From DAOPZC01 sp035353175 (GTDB lineage: Bacteria > Verrucomicrobiota > Kiritimatiellia > RFP12 > UBA1067), in assembly GCA_035353175.1 (NCBI GenBank), contig DAOPZC010000066.1, positions 1-24,177 on the forward strand: a DNA stretch of 24,177 nt, written 5' to 3'. The position numbers and the translations under genes were made by a program. Each line of letters starts with the position of its first letter. Position 1 is the stretch's first letter. The notes beneath the pieces are model-generated. The model had not been told where the DNA came from, searched no databases, and was given only the letters and a program-made list of their open reading frames with translations. This document shows positions 7,168 through 14,376 of the stretch, piece by piece.

Positions 7168-7550
7168 CCATGCCGAAAGAAGCCCACCCCCATCGGAAGA
7201 GTAAAACCTGCACCGGCAAGACGATCTGACCAAGTCCTAGCTCCCCACAACTAGCAGTTGTCCCCCCAATACGAATAGGTTTACGAGTGCCCTTTGTTGC
7301 GTGGAGCTGGCCGTGATTTCAATTGAAAAAAGAGGCGGCCGGGCCACGGGTGCCAGATGACCTCGCCCCTGGCCAACGTCTAACACGCTCCCGCGTCTGC
7401 CCGACCGCAAAGAAAGCATAGCGCATGATTCTCATGACCGTCAACGTCGCAACCGAAACCAGCCGCGCGGCACTCGCCGGGTGCTTGTTTAGGACGAACT
7501 AAGGGACAGACAATCAACATGAGGTTGTGGGCAAGGGATATTCTCGCTCG
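7168..7550. other. Gene-poor intergenic stretch
   Basis: No convincing gene is visible. A 19-codon frame (7170-7229) directly follows acyP but has no supporting features. A 6-bp hairpin with a 3-nt loop (ACAACT/AGTTGT, 7247-7261) lacks a T tract. The stretch leads into the hexamer array at 7551. Confidence 0.5.
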
Positions 7551-7610
7551 TAATCCTAATCCTAATCCTAATCGTAATCCTAATCGTAATCCTAATCGTA
7601 ATCGTAATCC
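7551..7610 (+). repeat. Ten-unit hexamer array (TAATCC/TAATCG)
   Basis: Exactly ten tandem hexamers fill 60 nt: six TAATCC and four TAATCG, with no indels and no other variation. Unlike the other hexamer elements it has no inverted partner arm nearby. A downstream segment (7635-7656, containing TCAATGAA and GATGC) resembles a flanking box of the 12285-12461 element. Confidence 0.9.
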
Positions 7611-7683
7611 GGCCCACAAACGCCATTCGATTCAATGAATCAAGTTTAAGATGCGTCGGCCCTGCTGCGGAATCCGATATCGG

Positions 7684-7713
7684 TTGTCGGGCTCATAGGC
7701 CTTTTGGTATCTT
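7684..7713 (+). promoter_or_regulatory. Promoter of the HAD phosphatase gene, leaderless type
   Basis: TTGTCG (7684-7689) and TATCTT (7708-7713) are 18 bp apart. The -10 ends 8 nt before the ATG at 7722, and there is no Shine-Dalgarno sequence. Confidence 0.6.
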
Positions 7714-7721
7714 GCCATCCC

Positions 7722-8363
7722 ATGCGTTTCCAACACATCATCTGGGACTGGAACGGCACGTTGCTCGACGACACCCAGGCGGGCGTCAACGCCGTGAACG
7801 CCATGCTCACCGCACGCGGCCTGCCTCCCCTCGACATCACGGCCTACCGCGCAGTCTTCGGGTTCCCCGTGAAGAATTTCTACCGCGCCGTCGGCTTCCG
7901 CCTGGAAGAGGAGGACTGGGATCACATGGCCCGCGAATTCCACGACCGTTTCCTCGCCGACACGACCCTCTGCCTGCACACGCATGCGGCGCAGGCGCTC
8001 GCGTGTTTCCAGCAGGCCGGCATCGGCCAGTCCGTCCTTTCGGCTTCCGAGCAGTCGATCCTCGATGCGATGCTGGCGGAATACGGGATCACCCGTTTCT
8101 TCCGCCACGCCTGCGGGGTCGACAACCTCTACGGCCACTCGAAAATCGAACTGGGGCATGCGCTTCTGGCGCGGCTGAATCTCCCGCCGGACGGCGTTCT
8201 GATGATTGGTGACTCGTTGCACGACCACGAGGTGGCCGTGGCCTTGGGGACGCATTGTCTCCTGATCGCCCAAGGACACCAGTCCTACGAGCGCTTGACC
8301 CGCAGCGGTGCCCCTGTCTTGAACAGCTTGGCCGACCTGCCGGCGTGGCTGGCAACGGCCTGA
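7722..8363 (+). CDS. HAD-superfamily phosphatase (phosphoglycolate phosphatase-like)
   Basis: The 213-residue protein has HAD motif I as DWNGT (nucleophile D9), a helical cap after residue 20, a motif II-like VLSAS near 110 and motif IV GDSLHD with D164 and D168. HAD phosphatases remove phosphate from small metabolites through an aspartyl-phosphate. The second acidic residue of motif I is Asn (N11) instead of the usual Asp, a variant I believe occurs in related HADs. The ATG at 7722 is preferred to the in-frame TTG at 7704, which would lie inside the promoter. It converges on rhaT with only 6 nt between the stop codons. Substrate not predictable. Confidence 0.85.
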   Translation: MRFQHIIWDWNGTLLDDTQAGVNAVNAMLTARGLPPLDITAYRAVFGFPVKNFYRAVGFRLEEEDWDHMAREFHDRFLADTTLCLHTHAAQALACFQQAGIGQSVLSASEQSILDAMLAEYGITRFFRHACGVDNLYGHSKIELGHALLARLNLPPDGVLMIGDSLHDHEVAVALGTHCLLIAQGHQSYERLTRSGAPVLNSLADLPAWLATA

Positions 8364-8370
8364 AAAGGCC
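8357..8370. terminator. Small bidirectional hairpin between convergent stop codons
   Basis: GGCCT-GAAA-AGGCC forms a 5-bp stem with a GAAA loop that spans the HAD stop codon and touches the rhaT stop. The T run is weak on the plus strand (TATTT). Confidence 0.4.
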
Positions 8371-9497
8371 TATTTCTGCATCTTTTCCGCGGCCTGCAGC
8401 GCGTTCTGCACGGCACGTTCGGCCTGCGCCTCGGGCCGTGCGCCCTGCTCCTTGAGCTTGTTGCCGTAGGAGATCACGCCGAACGACACCAGCAGCGTAA
8501 CGATCCCCATGCCCAGCAGCAGCTTGGTGCGCTGCCCCACGCCCCGCCACTCGCCCAAGAGCACGCCGACGAGCGAGCTGAAGAAGATCGCGGACCCCAT
8601 GACGATCGCGAAACCGATGTACGCGAGTTCGCCCATGGCGGGCTCGCCCACCTTCTGGCACACGAACTGCATCGCCCAGATCACGCCGGCCAAGCCCGCG
8701 AAAAAGATGTTCGCCAGAATCGGCGTGCGCGGATTTGCGTAATCGCCCAGCGTCTTGTTCTTGGCGTTCTGCATCAGGCACCAGACCGCGTTCACCGCGA
8801 AGCCGCCCAGCAGCACCACCACCAGCACCGGCATGCCCTGCCATTTCGAGAGCGTGCCGCCGCGCACCGCAGCCTCCTGCAGAACGCCGCCGCTCTGCAG
8901 CCCGAAGTTCATGCCCGCGCTGGCGATTCCGGAAAAGAGCGCGACCAGCATGCCTTTCTTGAAATCGAATTCCGCGACCGCCTTCTTCTTCTGCTCTTCG
9001 GAAAGCTCGCCCTCTTTGGATTTGCCGGCCAAGCCGACGAACGCGATGCCCGCGAGCGAACCGAACACGCCCAGCAGCACCACGATCGACCCCGTATCCT
9101 TGACCAGCTCGGCCGCCTTGCCGGTCACGATCGGGGGAATCAGCGTGCCGGTCGCGGAACAGAGTCCGCAGCCGATCGCAAGCCCCAAGCCGATGCCCAG
9201 ATAACGGATCATCAGGCCCCACGTCAGTCCCCCCAGGCCCCACAGTGCGCCGAATCCGAAACAGCGGGCCAACACCTGCACCGGGGCGTTCTTCAGCACG
9301 TCGGCCAGATTCGGCACCGTCATCAGCGCCAGAATCCAGGGGAAAACCACCAGGCCGAAAATCGCATAGAACAGCCAGTAGCTCTCATAGGCCCAATTCT
9401 TGACCCGTTTGAAAGGCAACGCGAAGACGGCGCCCGCCAAGCCGCCCAATGTAAAAAGGATCATACCCATCGCCGGATTCGTCGCATCCATCATCAT
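8370..9497 (-). CDS. rhaT: RhaT-like L-rhamnose/proton symporter
   Basis: The 375-residue, strongly hydrophobic protein has about ten membrane helices. Its opening (MILFTLGGLAGAVFALPFKR, then ESYWLFYAIFGLVVFPWILAL) matches the RhaT family, which imports L-rhamnose with a proton. A charged loop at roughly 165-195 (KSKEGELSEEQKKK) splits the helices and the C-terminus is a charged, Ala-rich tail. The ATG at 9497 has AGAGG upstream; a GTG at 9512 overlaps that site and is less likely, and two further ATGs follow directly. With GH106 and the DUF4432 mutarotase nearby, a deoxy-sugar substrate is likely, but no rhamnose isomerase or aldolase is in the window. Confidence 0.88.
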   Translation of the reverse strand: MMMDATNPAMGMILFTLGGLAGAVFALPFKRVKNWAYESYWLFYAIFGLVVFPWILALMTVPNLADVLKNAPVQVLARCFGFGALWGLGGLTWGLMIRYLGIGLGLAIGCGLCSATGTLIPPIVTGKAAELVKDTGSIVVLLGVFGSLAGIAFVGLAGKSKEGELSEEQKKKAVAEFDFKKGMLVALFSGIASAGMNFGLQSGGVLQEAAVRGGTLSKWQGMPVLVVVLLGGFAVNAVWCLMQNAKNKTLGDYANPRTPILANIFFAGLAGVIWAMQFVCQKVGEPAMGELAYIGFAIVMGSAIFFSSLVGVLLGEWRGVGQRTKLLLGMGIVTLLVSFGVISYGNKLKEQGARPEAQAERAVQNALQAAEKMQK

Positions 9498-9608
9498 GAG
9501 GCACCTCTTCACTTACCCCGCACAACCGCATGCGGCCTTTAGTTAAGCGTAGAAGGATGATACGGGCTCTCTTTCGAAAAGGGAAGCCGAAAAGCGAACG
9601 GGGCCGAC

Positions 9609-9776
9609 AACTTCAAGTTGGGATCAGGATTAGGAGTACGATTAGGATTATGAAGGAACCACAACCTTCTTGTAATCCTAATCCTAATCATAATCGTAAT
9701 CTTAATCCAAAATCCTAATCGACTCCCTCTGGCAAGCGTCTGCCGCCGGACCTCAGCCCAGTAAATGGATGCGCCC
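9609..9776 (-). repeat. Hexamer-palindrome element, copy 2 (reverse orientation)
   Basis: Left arm 9621-9650 is five GGATTA-type hexamers; right arm 9673-9708 is six TAATCC-type hexamers. They can fold onto each other around GAAGG-loop-CCTTC. Outside the arms are AACTTCAAGT (9609-9618), a box containing TAATCGACTC and CTGGC (9715-9733), and GGATGCGCCC (9767-9776). The same boxes occur in the same order, reverse-complemented, at 12285-12439. It lies between the 3' end of the secreted-protein gene and the 5' end of rhaT. Apart from this element, 9498-9804 holds no gene. Confidence 0.8.
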
Positions 9777-9804
9777 TTCCGAAGCGGCCGATCTTTGCCC
9801 GGCT

Positions 9805-11130
9805 TCACTCGTTCGCCGGCACGATTTTGAAATAGGCCTTTTTCCGTCCGTTCGCCGGCACGCGGACCTGGGTTTGCGTGCCGGGACCGGCCGTAAACGG
9901 CGCGCTGTCAGGATCCGACCAGCCGCTCACGGTCGGATATCGCACCGCCTCTGCCGTCCAGTTCACGAGGTCGTAACTCACCTGGACCGTATAATTGTGT
10001 CCGGCTTCCGTATCGAACGTCATCGTGACCTCGTCGCGCTCCATCCGCATGGCCGACACTTTAAACGTTTTGACTTCCGTCGCGACCGGCAGGTAATGCT
10101 CCACCCCCGCTTCATCGACGACCTTAAACAGATAGGAGCCGCCGACCGACAAGCCGGCCAGATCAGCCCAGTAACAGTGCGAACCGGACCCCCAGACCTT
10201 TGCAGCAGGCACGCGGCCCACTTCCGTCCATCGGCCGTCGAGCCACGCATACACCACGATATCGTCCCGGTCGGATTCATCCACCGTCCAAATCTCCGCC
10301 TGGATGCCCCGTGAAGTCGCATACACGCTGAAACTGACCGAGGAGGACAAAGGCAGGCTCGCGATGGCACTCGAATAGGCACTGGTGACCACGCTGCCCG
10401 GCGAATATCCGCCCGCAATATCGTCCTGCGGGAAATTGTGGTCGTTCGCGTCGTTGCGGCTGCCGAACTGGATACGCCACTGCTGGTTGGTGTTTAGCGC
10501 CGTGTTCGCCGAAATGAACGACCACTTGACCGCAAAGTCGATGTACGTCGTGTACCCGAAATTGGTGGTCGGCCGCATGTCGATCGTGCGGAGATACCCG
10601 TCGCCAGTCAAATTGAAATCCGGCGGGGCGATTTTTTGGCTGCTGCTTGCATCGATATCGTCCAGCGCCATCTTTCTCCAATCTGTCACCGCAGACAAAT
10701 TGGTACCGGTCATGAGTTCGAGACCGTGCTTGGCCGTGTGATTGCTCTTGGAGTCCCACGCCAGGGCATAATCCGGATTGCCGGCGGTCGAGTTGCCGTT
10801 CGTGAAGCCGACCCGGTCAATATATATAAAAATCGAATCTCTGTACGTCGTGTCGATGACATTCGACACCGCCATCCGCATCCGGACGAAAAAGTAATTG
10901 CTGTTCGCCGACCAGTACGCGCCGGGATTGAAGCTGTCGCCGACGAAATCGAGACGAGCGATTGCATCCCCCTTCGGATCGTTCAGGCTCGGCATCGCCA
11001 CCCAGTTGGTCGGCCAGCCCGTGAACCCGCTGCCACCGGGGTACCATTCGTTTGTTGCTGCGGAGACGCCGCACACCACCAGCATAACCCACGACAGGCA
11101 CACGCCGTATAACCCGTATTGTTTTTTCAT
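9805..11130 (-). CDS. Secreted beta-rich protein of unknown function
   Basis: The 441-residue product begins with a signal peptide (MKKQYG followed by a hydrophobic core, likely cleaved after GVSA near residue 24). Residues about 25-280 are rich in Asn, Asp and aromatic residues and look like a beta-sandwich, perhaps carbohydrate-binding. Residues about 360-440 (with HNYTVQVSYDLVNWT) resemble a C-terminal beta module common in secreted PVC proteins. No catalytic motif is recognised. The start is supported by GAGGA 5 nt upstream and a promoter at 11153-11181. It is divergent from the mutarotase gene and upstream of rhaT, so a role in glycan capture is possible but only inferred. Confidence 0.8.
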   Translation of the reverse strand: MKKQYGLYGVCLSWVMLVVCGVSAATNEWYPGGSGFTGWPTNWVAMPSLNDPKGDAIARLDFVGDSFNPGAYWSANSNYFFVRMRMAVSNVIDTTYRDSIFIYIDRVGFTNGNSTAGNPDYALAWDSKSNHTAKHGLELMTGTNLSAVTDWRKMALDDIDASSSQKIAPPDFNLTGDGYLRTIDMRPTTNFGYTTYIDFAVKWSFISANTALNTNQQWRIQFGSRNDANDHNFPQDDIAGGYSPGSVVTSAYSSAIASLPLSSSVSFSVYATSRGIQAEIWTVDESDRDDIVVYAWLDGRWTEVGRVPAAKVWGSGSHCYWADLAGLSVGGSYLFKVVDEAGVEHYLPVATEVKTFKVSAMRMERDEVTMTFDTEAGHNYTVQVSYDLVNWTAEAVRYPTVSGWSDPDSAPFTAGPGTQTQVRVPANGRKKAYFKIVPANE

Positions 11131-11152
11131 AGTTTCCTCTGTTTCGCTTTTT

Positions 11153-11181
11153 ATTCTACCAAAGCGCTATAAATACGACAA
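11153..11181 (-). promoter_or_regulatory. Promoter of the secreted-protein gene
   Basis: On the minus strand TTGTCG (11176-11181) and TAGAAT (11153-11158) are 17 bp apart. Here the -10 is 22 nt from the ATG and a Shine-Dalgarno sequence is present, in contrast to the leaderless genes. Confidence 0.6.
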
Positions 11182-11184
11182 GTG

Positions 11185-11214
11185 ACGGGATCAAGATTAC
11201 GATTAAACTCCCGT
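11185..11214. promoter_or_regulatory. Inverted repeat in the divergent promoter region
   Basis: ACGGGA (11185-11190) and TCCCGT (11209-11214) are perfect inverted half-sites 18 bp apart, with three GGATTA-type hexamers (11188-11205) overlapping the left half-site and filling most of the spacer. The right half touches the -35 of the mutarotase promoter, so this could be a regulator site, or a degenerate hexamer element. Confidence 0.35.
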
Positions 11215-11242
11215 TGCGCCGCGATTCCGGTTCCGTTATCCT
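11214..11242 (+). promoter_or_regulatory. Promoter of the DUF4432 gene, leaderless type
   Basis: TTGCGC (11214-11219) and TATCCT (11237-11242) are 17 bp apart and the -10 ends 6 nt before the ATG at 11249. No Shine-Dalgarno sequence is seen. Confidence 0.5.
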
Positions 11243-11248
11243 TACAGC

Positions 11249-12268
11249 ATGAAATCATATGATGCGAATTATTTGAATCCCCGCGTGGGCCGGATGGAAC
11301 AGTTGGCGTCGATCCGGAGGCTGGTGTCGGACGACGGCAAGGGACGCGGCATGCGCGTGCTGGAAGTCAACAACGGCAGCGGGCTCTCGTTCACCGTCTA
11401 TCCGGACCGCGGCATGGACATCGGCCAGGCCCATTTCAACGGGGTGCCGCTGGCCTGGATCTCGCGCAACCAGGACGTCGCGCCGCAGTTCTATGATTCC
11501 GACGGTTTTGAATGGCTCCGCACCTGGGGCGGCGGACTTCTCACCGGCTGCGGCCTGACCAACGTGGGCGGCCCGAACACCGCCGGCGGAGAGCGCCACG
11601 GGCTGCACGGGCGGCTCAGCCACATCCCCGCCGAAGAGCTCAACACGGCCTCGGGCTGGGCCCCGGACGGCGCCTTTACGCTGAGCGCCTGCGGCCGCAT
11701 GCGGCAGTCCCGTGTTTTCGGGGAGAACCTCGTGCTCACGCGGCAGATCACGGCACGCCTCGGCGAAGCGTCCATCACGGTCCGCGACACCATCGAAAAC
11801 CAGGGGTTCGCGCCAACGCCCTGCATGCTGCTTTATCACCTGAACCTCGGCTGGCCCCTCGTGGACGACGGCGCGACGCTCGAAGCCCCCGCTCACGACG
11901 TGACGCCGCAGAACGGGCACGCCGCCGAAGGGCTCTCCGCGTGGTCCGAAATCACGTCGCCCGTCCCGGGGTTCGCCGAGCAGGTTTACTACCACACGCT
12001 GCCCGCAGACCCGCACGGTCTGGCATCCATGCGATTGGTGAATCCGCGCCTGGGGATCGCCTTCCGGGTCACGTACCGCGTGGCCGAGCTCCCCTATCTC
12101 GTGCAGTGGAAGATGATGGGCCAAGGAGAGTATGTCGTCGGCTTGGAGCCTGCCAACTGTTTCCCCGAAGGCCAGGAACAGATCGCCAAACGCGGCCTGC
12201 TGAAAACCTTGTCGCCAGGCGAAAGGATAGAAACGTTCCTTAACCTCGCCGTGGAGCCGCTTGGCTGA
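11249..12268 (+). CDS. DUF4432 family aldose-1-epimerase-like protein
   Basis: The 339-residue protein has the features I know from DUF4432 and galactose-mutarotase-like proteins: FTVYPDRGMDIGQAHFNG near residue 48, GGGLLTGCGLTNVGGPN near 93, ERHGLHGRLSHIPAE near 115, LYHLNLGWPL near 196 and a C-terminal GLEPANCFPEGQ. Such proteins interconvert sugar anomers or bind sugars in a mutarotase-like beta fold. No signal peptide, so it is probably cytosolic. Being next to a RhaT-like importer it may act on the imported sugar. The leaderless promoter just upstream fixes the start. Confidence 0.85.
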   Translation: MKSYDANYLNPRVGRMEQLASIRRLVSDDGKGRGMRVLEVNNGSGLSFTVYPDRGMDIGQAHFNGVPLAWISRNQDVAPQFYDSDGFEWLRTWGGGLLTGCGLTNVGGPNTAGGERHGLHGRLSHIPAEELNTASGWAPDGAFTLSACGRMRQSRVFGENLVLTRQITARLGEASITVRDTIENQGFAPTPCMLLYHLNLGWPLVDDGATLEAPAHDVTPQNGHAAEGLSAWSEITSPVPGFAEQVYYHTLPADPHGLASMRLVNPRLGIAFRVTYRVAELPYLVQWKMMGQGEYVVGLEPANCFPEGQEQIAKRGLLKTLSPGERIETFLNLAVEPLG

Positions 12269-12284
12269 GACAGGCCCCGAGCGA

Positions 12285-12461
12285 GGGCGCATCCGTTTCA
12301 TTGACTTGGGGGGCAGGCTAGGGAAATCCGCCAGGATGAGTCGATTAAGATTAGGATTATGATCACGATTATGAAGGCAGCCGTTCCGCCTTAATCCTGA
12401 TCGTGCTCGTAATCGTAATCCTGATTCCGACTTGAAGTTTGCAGTCAATGAAACAGGATGC
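12285..12461 (+). repeat. Hexamer-palindrome element, copy 3 (forward orientation)
   Basis: Left arm 12342-12371 is five GGATTA-type hexamers; right arm 12392-12421 is five TAATCC-type hexamers, joined by AAGGC-loop-GCCTT. Outer boxes are GGGCGCATCC (12285-12294), one containing CCAGGATGAGTCGATTA (12331-12347) and ACTTGAAGTT (12430-12439); these match copy 2 in inverse order. An outer inverted repeat, GCATCC followed by TTTCATTGACT (from 12289) against AGTCAATGAAAC then GGATGC (12442-12461), encloses the whole element. Confidence 0.85.
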
Positions 12462-12493
12462 ACCCCGGCCCCGACAGGCGCCGTGGCATCATT

Positions 12494-12522
12494 TTGACCG
12501 CGCGCGCGGAACCGTGTATACT
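12494..12522 (+). promoter_or_regulatory. Promoter of the YgiQ-like gene, leaderless type
   Basis: TTGACC (12494-12499) and TATACT (12517-12522) are 17 bp apart; the -10 ends 7 nt before the ATG at 12530. This decides the start against an in-frame ATG at 12458. Confidence 0.75.
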
Positions 12523-12529
12523 CACCGCC

Positions 12530-14248
12530 ATGTTTCTACCTTGCACACCTGCGGAAATCGAACGGCTCGGCTGGGATGCTCCGGATGTGATCTTGGTGTC
12601 AGGGGACGCCTACCTCGACTCGCCGTTTTCGGGCATCGCGTTGATCGGCCGCACGCTCGCCAACGCGGGTTTCCGCGTCGCCGTCATTCCGCAGCCCGAC
12701 GTCGCCAAACCGGATGACATCCGCCGTCTCGGCCAGCCGCGCCTTTTTTGGGGCGTCTCCAGCGGGTGCGTCGATTCGATGGTGGCCAACTACACCGCCA
12801 CCGGCAAAAAACGGCATCAGGACGACTTCACGCCGGGAGGGCTCAACAACGCCCGGCCGGACCGCGCGGTGATCGCCTACTGCAACCTCATCCGCTCGGC
12901 CTTCAAGCCCTGCAAGCCCATCGTCATCGGCGGCATCGAGGCCAGTCTGCGCCGCATCGCCCATTACGATTTCTGGTCGGACACCGTCCGCCGCCCGATC
13001 CTCTTCGACGCCAAAGCGGACATCCTGGTCTACGGCATGGCCGAGCGCACCATCGCCGCCCTGGCCCGCGCGCTGCGCGACGCACGCGAATGGCGCACGC
13101 TAAGAGGACTCTGCTACGCCCTCCCCGCCAATTCCGACGCGCTGCCGCAAGGCGCGGTCGCCCTGCCGGACTTCGCCGCGGCCGCAGCCGACACCGAGGC
13201 GGGACGCGCCGCCTTCGCCGAGATGTTCCGCCTTTTTGCCGCCAACCAAGAGCCCCGCACGGCCAAGCCGTTGCTGCAGCGCGTCGACACGCGCTGCCTC
13301 GTCCATACCCCGCCCGACTTGCCGATCTCGCAGGCGGAGCTCGACGCGGCCTATGCGTTGCCGTTCATGCTCGATGCCCACCCCTGTCACGCCGCCAAGG
13401 GCAAAGTGCGGGCCCTCGACACCATCCGCTTCTCGCTCACGACCCACCGCGGCTGCTATGGCGAATGCAATTTCTGCGCCATCGCCATGCACCAGGGGCG
13501 GCGCGTGGTCAGCCGCTCGGAGGCCTCGATCCTCGAGGAGGCGCACCGCATGACGCGCCACCCGAAGTTCACCGGCATCATCCAAGACGTCGGCGGCCCC
13601 ACCGCCAACATGTACGGCTTCGAGTGCGAGCGGAAAACCAACCAGGGCCCCTGCCCCGAAAAGCGTTGTCTCTACCCCTCTTGCTGCCCGGCGCTCAAGC
13701 CCGACCATGCCGCGCAGCTGGATTTGCTGAAGCGGCTCCGGCACATCCCCGGCGTACGTAAAGTTTTCGTCGCGTCCGGCATCCGTCCCGACTTGATCGA
13801 CGCGGACACGCGCCACGGCGAGCGGTACATCGAGGAGCTTGCGGCGCACCACGTCTCGGGGCAGCTCAAGCTCGCGCCCGAGCATTCGGAAAAAAAAGTT
13901 CTCGACGCCATGGGGAAGCCCGGCAACGCGCCGCTGTTGAAATTCAAGGAGCGCTTCGAAGCCGCCAACAAAAAGCATGGGGTAAAGCAGTTCCTGACGT
14001 ATTATTTCATCGCGGCCCACCCGGGGTGCGGCGACGACGACATGCGGGCGCTGAAGCGTTTCGCGACACAGAACCTGAACCTCGCTCCGGAACAGGTGCA
14101 AATCTTCACGCCCACCCCCTCAACCTGGTCGACCGTCATGTATTACACCGGCCGGGACCCCTTCAGCGGCCAGCCGGTCAATGTCGTCCGCGGCCTGCGC
14201 GCCAAGCAGGACCAGAAGGACCTTCTGGTCCCCGCGCCCCGGCCATAG
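12530..14248 (+). CDS. YgiQ/UPF0313 family radical SAM protein
   Basis: The 572-residue protein opens MFLPCTPAEIERLGWDAPDV and reads on into GDAYLDSP, the usual YgiQ N-terminus. The radical SAM cluster motif C309-x3-C313-x2-C316 (RGCYGECNFC) binds a [4Fe-4S] cluster. A second cysteine-rich patch (GPCPEKRCLYPSCCP, roughly 376-390) may bind another metal or cluster. The reaction of YgiQ proteins is unknown to me. The first 24 codons of the longer open frame are rejected because the promoter lies within them. A perfect 10-bp hairpin (14209-14231) occurs in the last codons and may help end transcription. Confidence 0.92.
   Translation: MFLPCTPAEIERLGWDAPDVILVSGDAYLDSPFSGIALIGRTLANAGFRVAVIPQPDVAKPDDIRRLGQPRLFWGVSSGCVDSMVANYTATGKKRHQDDFTPGGLNNARPDRAVIAYCNLIRSAFKPCKPIVIGGIEASLRRIAHYDFWSDTVRRPILFDAKADILVYGMAERTIAALARALRDAREWRTLRGLCYALPANSDALPQGAVALPDFAAAAADTEAGRAAFAEMFRLFAANQEPRTAKPLLQRVDTRCLVHTPPDLPISQAELDAAYALPFMLDAHPCHAAKGKVRALDTIRFSLTTHRGCYGECNFCAIAMHQGRRVVSRSEASILEEAHRMTRHPKFTGIIQDVGGPTANMYGFECERKTNQGPCPEKRCLYPSCCPALKPDHAAQLDLLKRLRHIPGVRKVFVASGIRPDLIDADTRHGERYIEELAAHHVSGQLKLAPEHSEKKVLDAMGKPGNAPLLKFKERFEAANKKHGVKQFLTYYFIAAHPGCGDDDMRALKRFATQNLNLAPEQVQIFTPTPSTWSTVMYYTGRDPFSGQPVNVVRGLRAKQDQKDLLVPAPRP
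14209..14231 (+). terminator. Strong hairpin in the last codons of the YgiQ-like gene
   Basis: GGACCAGAAG (14209-14218) pairs perfectly with CTTCTGGTCC (14222-14231) around a 3-nt loop, inside the codons for QDQKDLLVP. No T tract follows, so a role in termination or mRNA stability is only possible. Confidence 0.35.
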
Positions 14249-14275
14249 CGTCCGTCCCCGTCGCACCGGCTTGAC

Positions 14276-14358
14276 GGATGACGATTACGAGCATGATTAA
14301 GATTACGAAAAGGCCAGCACCATAATCGCAATCTTAATCCGAGTCTTGATCTCAATCC
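14276..14358. repeat. Hexamer-palindrome element, copy 4
   Basis: Five GGATTA-type hexamers (14276-14305) face six TAATCC-type hexamers (14323-14358), with more substitutions than the other copies. It sits between the convergent 3' ends of the YgiQ-like and GH106 genes. The outer boxes of copies 2 and 3 are largely missing, except for a partial match at its left edge. Confidence 0.7.
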
Positions 14359-14376
14359 GTCCCGCCAAACGGCGGC

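Noticed and set aside
7170..7229. A 19-codon frame directly after the acylphosphatase
   Set aside because: Short, with no ribosome site, hydrophobic segment or recognisable motif; may be chance.
7247..7261. Terminator after the acylphosphatase gene
   Set aside because: The 6-bp hairpin has no T tract and lies 80 nt past the stop codon, so it is too weak to call.
7551..7610. CRISPR-like array
   Set aside because: The units are 6 nt with no spacers, and no cas genes are present.
9539..9808. An 89-codon minus-strand frame across the hexamer element
   Set aside because: Its translation is largely the repeat itself (Ile/Arg-rich periodicity) and it has no other support.
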